Shown piece after piece: positions 1 to 7,594 of a DNA stretch of 64,000 bases. Location of the stretch: NCBI GenBank assembly GCA_016234485.1, contig JACRBL010000062.1, positions 50,999 through 114,998 of the forward strand. Direction: 5' to 3'. The position numbers and the translations under genes were made by a program. The notes beneath the pieces are model-generated. The model ran no database searches. It was not told the origin of the DNA and worked only from the letters and a program-made list of their open reading frames with translations. Every line of letters starts with the position of its first letter. Position 1 is the stretch's first letter. The DNA is from Chloroflexota bacterium (GTDB lineage: Bacteria; Chloroflexota; Anaerolineae; Anaerolineales; Villigracilaceae).

Positions 1-2
1 AA

Positions 3-452
3 GATCTGGCGTCTCCGTTCGCGTACCCGCCAGGGATGGTGGTCTTCCCGCAGGGAGAAACCTTCCTTCACACGGACGCCAAGTGGATGGAGTTGGCGCT
101 CATCAAACGCGTGAAGGATGCCGAGTTGTCCGCGCGGATTCAGGACATGACGAAAAAATTATTCATCGGTCTCGGCGGCGTGGGGTATGGACGCGCCGAC
201 ATCCGCATGGATGCTGACGGTGAATTGTTCGCGCTGGAGATCAATCCAAATTGCGCCTTGTTGTATCGTCTCGAAGATATGGGTCCCGCGGATATTCCGA
301 TCACATTCGACCCCGACGGCCATCGCGGATTCTTCGATCGCATCTTCCGTTCCGCGATCCTACGCCACCAAATGCGGATTCCAATTGTGGCGCCGCGTCG
401 TCCGCGTGTATCGGTTGAAAAAAGCCGCGTCCAAAAATCAGCGCATAATTGA
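3..452 (+). CDS. ATP-grasp ligase (D-Ala-D-Ala ligase-like), C-terminal part
   Basis: The frame is open to the left window edge (first full codon at base 3), so the start lies outside; 149 codons are visible. The protein matches the C-terminal half of the next gene almost position by position: QGETF, then GGVGYGRADIRMD, then LEINPN, which is the metal/ATP-binding end of the D-Ala-D-Ala-ligase type ATP-grasp fold (Asp, Glu and Asn ligands all present). The tail is basic and unlike that of the neighbour. It is followed by a strong terminator, so it is not co-transcribed with the paralogue downstream. Substrate unknown; a peptide or amino-acid ligase is the family expectation. Confidence 0.75.
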   Translation, partial: DLASPFAYPPGMVVFPQGETFLHTDAKWMELALIKRVKDAELSARIQDMTKKLFIGLGGVGYGRADIRMDADGELFALEINPNCALLYRLEDMGPADIPITFDPDGHRGFFDRIFRSAILRHQMRIPIVAPRRPRVSVEKSRVQKSAHN

Positions 453-590
453 TGTGCGCGATTCAGGCGCGGACTCAAAAGTCTCCGACTTTCGAGTAAG
501 GCAGGATGCGATGCGTTTCAATTCGCTCTGCAAACTTTTTGTGCGCGTGAAGCGAATGGATGAATGCGTTCATCAGATTGTCAAAGAAAA

Positions 591-616
591 AATCCCGCGT
601 ACGCGGGATTTTTTTT
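591..616 (+). terminator. Rho-independent terminator
   Basis: A perfect 20-base palindrome AATCCCGCGTACGCGGGATT at 591-610 is followed by a run of T. It ends the partial ATP-grasp gene. The rest of the gap up to 772 is AT-rich and holds a weak promoter candidate, TTGTCA at 703-708 and AATAAT at 725-730, with a GAGGT ribosome site just before the next ATG. Confidence 0.8.
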
Positions 617-771
617 ACAAAACCGACGAAGAAAATATTTTAAATTGAATCCATGTGAATCATTCAATGTAAAATTTTAAGGTAATTGATAGTCAAAAAG
701 CATTGTCATCGCAAAGAATTGTGGAATAATACAAAGAGTAAAAAAATAATTTCGATTCATATTGAGGTCCA

Positions 772-1791
772 ATGAGAGTTTGTGTTTTGTCTGACGAAGC
801 GTTCGGGAATTATTCTCCCGAAATCCATTTGAAAAACCACGAATGGAAACTATACAACGTAAAACTTCCCGCGTACGATTTCATTCGCGAGATTGCGATG
901 CGCGAAACGTACGATGTGTATCTTAACCTTTGCGACGCCGCCGAAGATGAGATTGGCCGTCCAGGCATAGACGTGATCTACGCGCTCGAAGCGCTGAACC
1001 TGCCGTTCACAGGATCCGATAGTCAATTCTACGCGCCAACGCGCGAGAGTATGCAGGCGCTGGCCGATAAAAAAGGAATCGGTTTCGCACGCGGCGTTTT
1101 GGTGAAGGATGGAGAGAACATCCTCGCAAAAGTCAGCGACGCTGGTTTCCGCTATCCGATGATTGTCAAGCATCACGATAGTTATGCCAGTGCGGGTATG
1201 ACGCGCGATAGTCGCGTGGAAAACGCGAAGCAGTTGCGCGTTCAATTCGAGAAGATGGCTTCGCAGTATGGCAGCGCACGCATCGAAGAGTTCATCGAAG
1301 GACGCGAGTTCACCTGTCTCGTCGCGGATAATCCCGACAATCTCGACGAGCCGTACGTGTATCAACCCGTGGAGATTATCTTTCAGCAAGGCGAAACCTT
1401 CAAGCATTGGGCGATGAAGTTCGATGCCGAAGCCTCGGTGGATATGGATTTGGAATTTGTCACTGAACCTGCCCTGGCGCGCCGCATCAAAACCATGGTC
1501 AGGAAAATGTTTGTGGCGATGGGCGGCGTTGGCTATGGCCGCGCCGATCTCCGCATGGACAAAGACGGCAACCTTTTCATGCTCGAGATGAACTCCAACC
1601 CATGCCTGCTCAACATGGAGGAGGACTTCACCTCTGGCGATTACATGATGCAGGAAGATCCAGGCGGCGTGGAAGGTTTCCTCGATCGCATTTTCCGGTC
1701 TGGGATTCAACGCCTGGAGATGCGCATGATGCCTGTCCCCGTGCAGTTGCCGCGGCGACGCAAGTTGGAACCAGCGCTGGTTCGTAAGTAG
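772..1791 (+). CDS. ATP-grasp ligase, D-Ala-D-Ala ligase-like
   Basis: Complete 339-residue ATP-grasp protein. Visible blocks are PFTGSDSQFYAPTRE (about residues 79-95, the ligase N-domain), YPMIVKHHDSYASAGMT (ATP lysine), EFIEGREFTCLV (central ATP-grasp strand), GGVGYGRADLRMD and LEMNSNPC (about 270, Mg-binding Glu and Asn). Length and order fit the Ddl family, but the N-terminal segment is more divergent than true D-Ala-D-Ala ligases, and no mur genes are near, so it may join another amino acid or peptide. It is a tandem paralogue of the gene before it, separated by a terminator and its own promoter region; ribosome site GAGGT precedes the ATG. Confidence 0.8.
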   Translation: MRVCVLSDEAFGNYSPEIHLKNHEWKLYNVKLPAYDFIREIAMRETYDVYLNLCDAAEDEIGRPGIDVIYALEALNLPFTGSDSQFYAPTRESMQALADKKGIGFARGVLVKDGENILAKVSDAGFRYPMIVKHHDSYASAGMTRDSRVENAKQLRVQFEKMASQYGSARIEEFIEGREFTCLVADNPDNLDEPYVYQPVEIIFQQGETFKHWAMKFDAEASVDMDLEFVTEPALARRIKTMVRKMFVAMGGVGYGRADLRMDKDGNLFMLEMNSNPCLLNMEEDFTSGDYMMQEDPGGVEGFLDRIFRSGIQRLEMRMMPVPVQLPRRRKLEPALVRK

Positions 1792-1800
1792 AAAAAGAGA

Positions 1801-1831
1801 AACGCGCAGGAGAAATCCTGCGCGTTTTTTT
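1801..1831 (+). terminator. Rho-independent terminator
   Basis: AACGCGCAGGA at 1801-1811 pairs with TCCTGCGCGTT at 1816-1826 and is followed by T's to 1831. It separates the plus-strand ATP-grasp gene from the convergent hydrolase gene. Confidence 0.85.
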
Positions 1832-1856
1832 ATTGTAGGCGGAATGTTATTCAGAC

Positions 1857-3260
1857 CTACTGAGTTTCCCAGCGAAGTTCGGGATAGTCGTCTGAATTGT
1901 CGAAGGGCAGGGGAGAGGGAATCCCGTAGAGTTCCTGCTCGAAGAATGCCACCAAATAATCATTGAGTATCTCGACCACGCGCGCGCCGTTGATCGGGCC
2001 TTTCAATTTTAATTGCGGCGCGAGCGGACTGAGTAAGGGCAGGTCGGTAAAGTCGTAGTGACGCGTCCCGACGATCCTGGTCACGCCGATGGAGTTTGCG
2101 ACTTTGGGCAGGAACGCGTTGAAGAGACGGTTGTTCTTGCTGTCGGTGATGTCGCGCCACTCCTGACTAAACATAAATAGAAATGACTGGCTCAGCCCGC
2201 GCTCCTGCACTTCCTGCGAGACGGGCGTCATAAACGGGTCTTCGGCCATGCCAACGAGACAGCGCGAGTCCACGCCGCAGAATTGGATGACCGCGCCGCC
2301 GCCCGTGGAGTGACCGAACAAGCCGATGCGCGTCAAGTCCGCGCCGAGGAAGGGGCTGGACGCGTCGTCGCTCTGCGCGGCGGCGAAATCGAGCGCGAAG
2401 GCGATGTCGCCCGACCATTGATTCACGAGCAGGCGCGCCGCGTCGGTGTAGGAGGGGTCGGGTATTTCTTCGGGCAACGCGTCGGGATTGTTGGGCGCGA
2501 CCTCGCCATCGGGGAAGATCGTGACCATCGCGCCGTAGGTGTGTTGCATGCTGATCACAAAAAAGCCGTGGCTGGCGAGTTCCACCATTTGCGCCGTGCT
2601 TTGCGCGGCAAACCCGTTCCAGCCATGCGAGAAGACAATGACGGGATAAGGTTGCGCGCTGACGTCCACAGGCGCGTCTTGATGGGCGGGCGATTTTGCG
2701 AGGGTGAGATGATTGAGGAAGAATTCGGGAAAATTGAAGTAGACCGCGATGGTGCGCGCGAACGCGTCTGCGTTGTTGACCCACGGAGCGCGGACATCGT
2801 CTTTGCGCGGCGCGGCGGGATACCAGACTTGGATCATAAACTTGCGCGGTTCATCGCGTCCCGAATAAAGTTCGCGGCGAGACGCGTCGGTGAGAACGAA
2901 GGATTGAGTCCCCACTTGAAACTTGCCCGTCGGCGTGGCGATGCGCGGAACAGGCAAAAGCGCAGGTAACGCCGCCGAAGCCGCGACCAGCCCCAACGTC
3001 AGGAAAGAGGCGGCCGCCCTCCAGCCGCGCGGACGTTCAGAGGCAGCGTCCGATTTGAGGAGGGATGGAAGGCTCGCGAGGGCCAGCGCGGCGGCTATCC
3101 CATAAAGCGGAATCATTTGCCAGCGATAGCCTTCGAGCCAGAGATGTAAAATGTTGACGATGATTGCGAGCGGCGGAAGAAATTTGGCGCGCCGCTTGAA
3201 GAAGGGCGCGAGCAGAATTGCCGCGAGCAGGAGAGCCAATAAAATTTCGAGCGGTCGCAT
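1857..3260 (-). CDS. Membrane alpha/beta hydrolase, PAF-acetylhydrolase-like
   Basis: 467 residues. The N-terminus holds several hydrophobic segments (about 3-20, 30-70, 85-105), so the enzyme is probably membrane-anchored. The rest is an alpha/beta hydrolase of the platelet-activating-factor acetylhydrolase/isoform II type: oxyanion region VIVFSHGWNG, nucleophile elbow GHSTGGG, an acidic residue in CGVDSRC or AEDPFM, and the histidine in RHYDFTDL, which corresponds to the VHxNFADF block of that family. Known members hydrolyse short or oxidised acyl groups on phospholipids; the substrate here is not determinable. It is last in a minus-strand run, with only 3 bases between it and the hemolysin III gene upstream. 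Confidence 0.78.
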   Translation of the reverse strand: MRPLEILLALLLAAILLAPFFKRRAKFLPPLAIIVNILHLWLEGYRWQMIPLYGIAAALALASLPSLLKSDAASERPRGWRAAASFLTLGLVAASAALPALLPVPRIATPTGKFQVGTQSFVLTDASRRELYSGRDEPRKFMIQVWYPAAPRKDDVRAPWVNNADAFARTIAVYFNFPEFFLNHLTLAKSPAHQDAPVDVSAQPYPVIVFSHGWNGFAAQSTAQMVELASHGFFVISMQHTYGAMVTIFPDGEVAPNNPDALPEEIPDPSYTDAARLLVNQWSGDIAFALDFAAAQSDDASSPFLGADLTRIGLFGHSTGGGAVIQFCGVDSRCLVGMAEDPFMTPVSQEVQERGLSQSFLFMFSQEWRDITDSKNNRLFNAFLPKVANSIGVTRIVGTRHYDFTDLPLLSPLAPQLKLKGPINGARVVEILNDYLVAFFEQELYGIPSPLPFDNSDDYPELRWETQ

Positions 3261-3263
3261 ATT

Positions 3264-3902
3264 TTAAATCGCCACGCCCATCACAGCCACGAAATGCGCG
3301 GCCGCGGCCAGCAAAACGAAAATGTGCCAGACTTCGTGGAAGCCAAACACGCCAGGCCAGAAGTTGAATAATTTTGTGATGTAAACCACCGCGCCGAGGG
3401 TGTAGATGATGCCGCCCGCCAACAGCCAGGCGAAGACCCAGGCGGGAAGCGTGGTGAGCATTTGGCCTGCCGCGCCCACGCACAGCCAACCCATCACCAC
3501 GTAGATGCCCGCGTTTAACCAGCGCGGCGCTTTGATGTAAAAAACTTTGATGACGATGCCGATCGCGGCCAGCGACCAGATGATGCTCAACATGCCCCAT
3601 TTCCAAAATCCTTCGAAGGCGTTCACGCAAAACGGGGTGTAGGTTCCCGCGATTAAAAGGTAGATCGCGGCGTGGTCAATTTTCCGCAGGATGAGCAAAA
3701 CTTTTTCTTTGGCGTGCACCATGTGGTAGGTGGCGCTCGCGGAGAACATGGCGATGAGGCTGATGCCATAGATGAGGAGCGAAATAATTTTCGCGGGGAC
3801 GCTCCATCCAACGATGAGCAGGGCGATGAGTCCCGCGATGGCCAGGAGCGCGCCTGCCCAATGGGTGAGGCTATTTACGGGTTCACGAAGTTTTTTGAAC
3901 AT
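3264..3902 (-). CDS. Hemolysin III family membrane protein (PAQR fold)
   Basis: 212 residues with seven predicted membrane helices and the conserved HlyIII/PAQR pattern: N-terminal NSLTHWAGALLA, the SASATYHMVH block, KIDHAAIYLLIAGTYTPF, and the C-terminal EVWHIFVLLAAAAHF. The conserved His residues correspond to the zinc site seen in PAQR proteins. Family role is membrane homeostasis or hydrolase-like; true haemolysis is rarely shown. It lies between a hypothetical anchored protein upstream and the acetylhydrolase downstream with almost no spacing, so co-transcription is likely and a shared lipid-related role is plausible. Confidence 0.9.
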   Translation of the reverse strand: MFKKLREPVNSLTHWAGALLAIAGLIALLIVGWSVPAKIISLLIYGISLIAMFSASATYHMVHAKEKVLLILRKIDHAAIYLLIAGTYTPFCVNAFEGFWKWGMLSIIWSLAAIGIVIKVFYIKAPRWLNAGIYVVMGWLCVGAAGQMLTTLPAWVFAWLLAGGIIYTLGAVVYITKLFNFWPGVFGFHEVWHIFVLLAAAAHFVAVMGVAI

Positions 3903-3918
3903 TTGGTTTTTCCTATTC

Positions 3919-4497
3919 CTAAATGAATTTTTTCAAGATCAATATGGCGGTGTCGATAAAAAGGTTGAATTGTTCTTCGTTCGATGGGATGGCGAGCGCG
4001 ACCATCTTCATTTGTTTTGGTTCGAGACGTAAATCCAGGTTGCGAAAAATGCGGTCGGATAAATTGGCTTTCAGGTCTGGGCTGGCAAGTTTGCGCGCCG
4101 CAAGACTATCTGAAGAGCGGATGACCCATTCATTATCGAAATCTTCGTCGCCTGTTTGCGCGCGTTCCTGCCCGAAAGATTCCATCATTTTTTGCCACAG
4201 CCCATTGTGGACGAGTCGCAGGGTTGGCATGAGCGGCGCTTTCACGTTCGCGATCGCCACTGTCTTCGGCGACGAATGTTTACTGCCAGGTTCCATGTGA
4301 AAGATGATCGCCTCGTCTTTGTATGGAATCAGCAGTTCGCCCAACTTGAAAAAACTACCCTTGCGAAACTCGCCGCCGCGTTGCTGTGCTGCGCTCTCCA
4401 TCCATTGATCGCGCGCCCTGCTTTGAGTCACGGCGTATATCACGAAGACGATCATCACCACGAGCATTAGAGCGATGAAGAAATTGCCTGTGTCCAT
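3919..4497 (-). CDS. Membrane-anchored protein of unknown function
   Basis: 192 residues, not recognised. One N-terminal membrane helix (about residues 5-25) is followed by a short charged stretch (SRARDQW) and a soluble domain with alternating strands and helices, including SLAARKLASPDLK. No catalytic motif is visible. The small gap to the methyltransferase upstream (3 bases) and to hemolysin III downstream suggests one operon. Confidence 0.65.
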   Translation of the reverse strand: MDTGNFFIALMLVVMIVFVIYAVTQSRARDQWMESAAQQRGGEFRKGSFFKLGELLIPYKDEAIIFHMEPGSKHSSPKTVAIANVKAPLMPTLRLVHNGLWQKMMESFGQERAQTGDEDFDNEWVIRSSDSLAARKLASPDLKANLSDRIFRNLDLRLEPKQMKMVALAIPSNEEQFNLFIDTAILILKKFI

Positions 4498-4500
4498 TTT

Positions 4501-5142
4501 TCACTCCAAAGTTTTTTCGGCAACGACCATCAACAACGACGCTGATTTTACTTCAACGATCTGGGCATCTGCCTTAAATCCTGCGCGGGCGAGAAGGGCT
4601 GTCGCTTTTTCTTTCAGGGTGGCTACGCCCTCGGCGGGACTCTGACTGGTGACTTGGTACACCCATTGGAGGATGCGACTCTTCGGCCACGCGGCAATCA
4701 GGACGACGAGGCGGCCTCCGCGGCGGAGGACGCGCCGCGCCTCGGACAGGGTCCGCGCTTCGGCGATATAGGGCGCGGGGAAAGTGGCGAGGATGGAGTC
4801 AAAACTCTCCGCGGCGAAAGGGAGCGTCTGCCCGATGCCACGCGCTAGATTAACTTGCGCGTGGCCAGATTGGAGGATGCGTCGGTGGGCGAGGCGGGAC
4901 ATCTGCGAGGATTCGTCCAGGCCGAACGCGTCCAGCCCGCGGTTGAGGAGGATGCGTTGTAAATGCCCAGGGCCGTGACCAAGTTCGAGAACGCTTGTCC
5001 CGCGCAGGAAGGGGAGAGTCGCTTGGGTCCACTCGATCCAATGACCAAAAGAAACGGCGGCCGCCACGAAATCGTAGGCAAAGGCGAAGCCGTGGTAAAG
5101 GTGATGGAAGAAAAATGCGAGGAAGCGGGCGGGCAGGTTCAT
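4501..5142 (-). CDS. Class I SAM-dependent methyltransferase
   Basis: 213 residues from the chosen start. The SAM-binding motif I reads VLELGHGPGHL, followed by GLDESSQMSRLAHRR (acidic end of strand 2), GIGQTLPFAAESFDSILATFPAPYI (motifs II/III region) and LRRGGRLVVLIAAW. An upstream extension to 5322 is open but overlaps the YtxH gene and a terminator, so I start at the ATG at 5140-5142. No Shine-Dalgarno precedes it. Substrate unknown; the hydrophobic N-terminus (LPARFLAFFFHHLY) suggests membrane association. Confidence 0.8.
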   Translation of the reverse strand: MNLPARFLAFFFHHLYHGFAFAYDFVAAAVSFGHWIEWTQATLPFLRGTSVLELGHGPGHLQRILLNRGLDAFGLDESSQMSRLAHRRILQSGHAQVNLARGIGQTLPFAAESFDSILATFPAPYIAEARTLSEARRVLRRGGRLVVLIAAWPKSRILQWVYQVTSQSPAEGVATLKEKATALLARAGFKADAQIVEVKSASLLMVVAEKTLE

Positions 5143-5178
5143 AACAAAAAACAAGGGCTTGACGATTGTCAAACCCTT
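5143..5178 (-). terminator. Terminator after the YtxH gene
   Basis: On the minus strand AAGGGTTTGAC pairs with GTCAAGCCCTT (5153-5163 with 5168-5178, one mismatch), followed by GTTTTTTGTT that runs straight into the ATG of the methyltransferase. The next gene must be read through it or be leaderless. Confidence 0.7.
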
Positions 5179-5197
5179 ATCTCGTTGACTGGCGGTT

Positions 5198-5542
5198 TTA
5201 GATCGCCACTTCTTCTTCGGTCTTCTTGGTCTTGCGAATGGCGTCGAGGGCGGTTTTGCCGCGGGTCTTGACTTCGCCAACGACGGTTTCGCCCTTGGCT
5301 TTGAGTTGGTGGGCAAGTTCATCGGCGCGGGCGCGGGCTTCGGCAGCGGCGGCTTCGGCTTTGGCGATGGCCTGTTCCGCAGTGACGGAGGCTTTGTCGC
5401 GCAGTTCGATGCTCTTGTCTTTGATGAGGGCGCGGGTTTCTTCGCCCGATTGCGGGGCGAACAGCAGGGATACGACCGCTCCGGTCAGGCCGCCGACGAT
5501 AAAGCCGACGAGGAAGGCTCCAAATTCATCTCGATCAGACAT
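5198..5542 (-). CDS. YtxH domain protein
   Basis: 114 residues. A glycine-rich membrane segment GAFLVGFIVGGLTGAVVS is followed directly by the family hallmark LLFAPQSGEETR, then a long Ala/Lys/Glu-rich helix likely to form a coiled coil. YtxH proteins are small envelope-associated, often stress-induced proteins without known enzymatic activity. It sits downstream of a DUF948-like two-helix membrane protein, a pairing often seen for these families, so they may work together at the membrane. Confidence 0.85.
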   Translation of the reverse strand: MSDRDEFGAFLVGFIVGGLTGAVVSLLFAPQSGEETRALIKDKSIELRDKASVTAEQAIAKAEAAAAEARARADELAHQLKAKGETVVGEVKTRGKTALDAIRKTKKTEEEVAI

Positions 5543-5566
5543 GGTTGACTCCTTTGTTGATTTTGA

Positions 5567-6022
5567 TTATTTTCGTTTTAGTCCCATCAATTCTATCACA
5601 CGTTGCAAACCCGCCAGGTAGCCGTTGAGCTTGATGACAGGGCCGACAACGTTTTCACCGAGAAATTCCGCCGTGCCGCGCAGGTTGTTGACGGTTTCGG
5701 TAGTGGCCTGAAGGATGGGTTTGACTTCGTTTTGCAGAAGGTTGACGAGGCTGGAAACTTGCACGATCAACACCACCAACGCCGCGCCGATCAACAGGGA
5801 TTCGAGCGCCATGACGATAATGAAAACGTCGCGAATCTTGCTGACGGTCTCCATATCGGTCTGCGGGCGGAGCAGGAAGAAAATAGCGGTTGCGAGTAGG
5901 GCAAGGATCGCCACGATGCCGACGATGCCCCACGTCATAGCGACGCGTTGCTGTTTATCCGCTTCGGCTTTCGCCGCAAGTTGTTCGGGTGTGAGTTGGG
6001 GAGTGGGTTCGGGGAGGGCCAT
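5567..6022 (-). CDS. Two-helix membrane protein, DUF948-like
   Basis: 151 residues. The N-terminus is Pro/Glu-rich and soluble, then a membrane helix at about 28-50 and another at about 65-90 (IIVMALESLLIGAALVVLIVQVSSLV), followed by a helical tail containing LQNEVKPILQATTETVNNLRGTAEF cut into two shorter helices. The tail resembles DUF948-type proteins that accompany YtxH genes. No enzymatic motif is seen. It lies 24 bases upstream of the YtxH gene on the same strand. Confidence 0.6.
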   Translation of the reverse strand: MALPEPTPQLTPEQLAAKAEADKQQRVAMTWGIVGIVAILALLATAIFFLLRPQTDMETVSKIRDVFIIVMALESLLIGAALVVLIVQVSSLVNLLQNEVKPILQATTETVNNLRGTAEFLGENVVGPVIKLNGYLAGLQRVIELMGLKRK

Positions 6023-6038
6023 GTGTTAATTATAGCAT

Positions 6039-6833
6039 TTATCTTTGCAGATGCATCAAAATTGCTTCCAATACGCCGCCGCCGATGGCGAGGGCTTTAT
6101 CGGAGACGAGGCGGCACAGGGCTGGGTCGTCGCGGGCGTCCACGTCGCCGAGTTTAAGGCCGCGGGTCACGTCCATGCCGTCGCGGAGCAGTCCACGCAA
6201 CGTGCCTTTGAAGGGGCTGACGATATTCGATATTCGATATTCGATATTCGATTGAATCTCGGCAATGAGTTGACCTGCTTCGAGATGGTCGCCGATTTGA
6301 GCGTGGGTAATGAGAATGCCATCCTCGCTCGCCCGTAAGACGCGGCGCGGATCGCCTTCGGGCTGGCCGCTATCGGGCGCGGACTGTCCCTGCCAGATGA
6401 CGCGTCCGAGCGTGTGGCCGCGGCGGGTTTCGATCACCGCGTGGCAATCGCGCGGGGCAGAGAATCCCGGCCCAAGTCCAATGTGGAGCGGGACGGGGGC
6501 GGGGAGAGGCTGGGGATGAGATTTGATGAGGCGGGCGTCGATAACAGTGTAAAGCGTAAAACGCAAGAGGATGTTCGCGTCTGGGTCGATCAGGACGGGG
6601 ATTGCTCCGCGTGCGAGAGTCGCCTCGATTTGATCTTCCTTGACGAGGCGGGCGGACACGTCTTCGACGGTGATTTGGCCCTCGTACACCGCTTCCGAAA
6701 ACGAGACGAGACGCCGCACCGCCAGTGGACGCGGCAACTCGGCGATGACGACGCGAAATCCCGCGTGCTGGAGGCGAAGCGCGACGCCGCTGGCCAGGTC
6801 GCCGCCGCCACGGATGAGGATGCGTTCGTTCAT
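6039..6833 (-). CDS. yqeB: YqeB-type molybdenum hydroxylase maturation protein
   Basis: 264 residues. The N-terminus ILIRGGGDLASGVALRL is the Rossmann-like signature of the YqeB/EF2563 family, which accompanies selenium-dependent or XdhC-dependent molybdenum hydroxylases; it continues LVSFSEAVYEGQITVEDV and ends with LAIGGGVLEAILM. This fits the molybdenum hydroxylase genes 2-6 kb away on the same strand. A 7-base tandem repeat (four CGATATT units at 6221-6248) lies in frame and encodes an extra NIEYRISNI stretch not expected in the family. The start overlaps the stop of the DUF1361 gene by 4 bases. Confidence 0.8.
   Translation of the reverse strand: MNERILIRGGGDLASGVALRLQHAGFRVVIAELPRPLAVRRLVSFSEAVYEGQITVEDVSARLVKEDQIEATLARGAIPVLIDPDANILLRFTLYTVIDARLIKSHPQPLPAPVPLHIGLGPGFSAPRDCHAVIETRRGHTLGRVIWQGQSAPDSGQPEGDPRRVLRASEDGILITHAQIGDHLEAGQLIAEIQSNIEYRISNIVSPFKGTLRGLLRDGMDVTRGLKLGDVDARDDPALCRLVSDKALAIGGGVLEAILMHLQR
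6221..6248. repeat. 7-base tandem repeat inside yqeB
   Basis: Four perfect copies of CGATATT at 6221-6248, followed by a partial fifth unit. Because 28 bases is not a multiple of three, the frame is kept only with the flanking bases. Confidence 0.9.
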
Positions 6834-7525
6834 TTTGTCGTCGCAGGCTCAAGCAGGAGATGTCCGAAGGCATAGAGCGTGATGTAGACAAAGAGGAAGA
6901 AGCCCGCGAAGATGATAGTGAAGGCGATGGAGCGCAGACTGGGGTCTTGCGCACCGACGACGAATTGGTTGACGATGTCGAGCGGATTGGTGAAGATGTC
7001 CCACGAGTTCCAACGGATGAAGCGGCCGATGTAGACGCCCAGTCCGCTCAGCGCGGAGACGATCAAGACCATGATCCAACTGACCCAGCGCCCGAACTCT
7101 TTGTGGACGATATCTTGCATCAGATAAAGCGAGACCACGCCGAGGAGCATGCCTGTCCACGAAAACCACATCAGCATCATCACATCGAACCAGATTGGGA
7201 CGTCGGCGCGCGGATCGGTGAGATGTTTAAAGTCGGTGATGATGTAAGGCGCGTTGGGCAGGAAGATGATCCAGACGAGGGCGATGAATGGGATGACGAT
7301 ATAGAGCCATTTCCGTCCCAGCGAGAAGACCCAGGCTGTGTACGCGGCGATGATGGGAATCCAGGCGAGGAAGAGATTCCATTCCAGGAATCGGAAACCG
7401 TCTTCTTCGTACCAATACCCTCGAAAGCGATAAAGCGCAATCGACAGGATGCTCGCGCCCGCCAGAAGAAAGAAGATGGCGATGCGGTAGCGGTAAGATT
7501 TTATGAGGTTGTAGAAGGTGTTCAT
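6830..7525 (-). CDS. DUF1361 membrane protein
   Basis: 231 residues with about six membrane helices. The family hallmark FLPNAPYIITDFKHL is present (about residues 87-101), with WFDVMMLMWFSWTGML after it and the conserved LGVYIGRFIRWNSWDI segment. Function unknown in the family. ATGA overlap with yqeB downstream shows translational coupling. Confidence 0.85.
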   Translation of the reverse strand: MNTFYNLIKSYRYRIAIFFLLAGASILSIALYRFRGYWYEEDGFRFLEWNLFLAWIPIIAAYTAWVFSLGRKWLYIVIPFIALVWIIFLPNAPYIITDFKHLTDPRADVPIWFDVMMLMWFSWTGMLLGVVSLYLMQDIVHKEFGRWVSWIMVLIVSALSGLGVYIGRFIRWNSWDIFTNPLDIVNQFVVGAQDPSLRSIAFTIIFAGFFLFVYITLYAFGHLLLEPATTK

Positions 7526-7594
7526 GGGAGATATTAAAACACAGAAAGGAGAGAGCAGTAAGCGGAAGGCTGAAAGCAGAAGGAAGGAGGGGAG

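Noticed and set aside
850..1710. Long antisense ORF (286 codons) opposite the ATP-grasp gene
   Set aside because: Shadow of GC-rich codon use; no start signal, no recognisable domain, and the opposite strand is a clear conserved gene.
6221..6248. CRISPR-like or iteron array
   Set aside because: Units of 7 bases without spacers inside a coding frame; neither CRISPR nor a replication origin.
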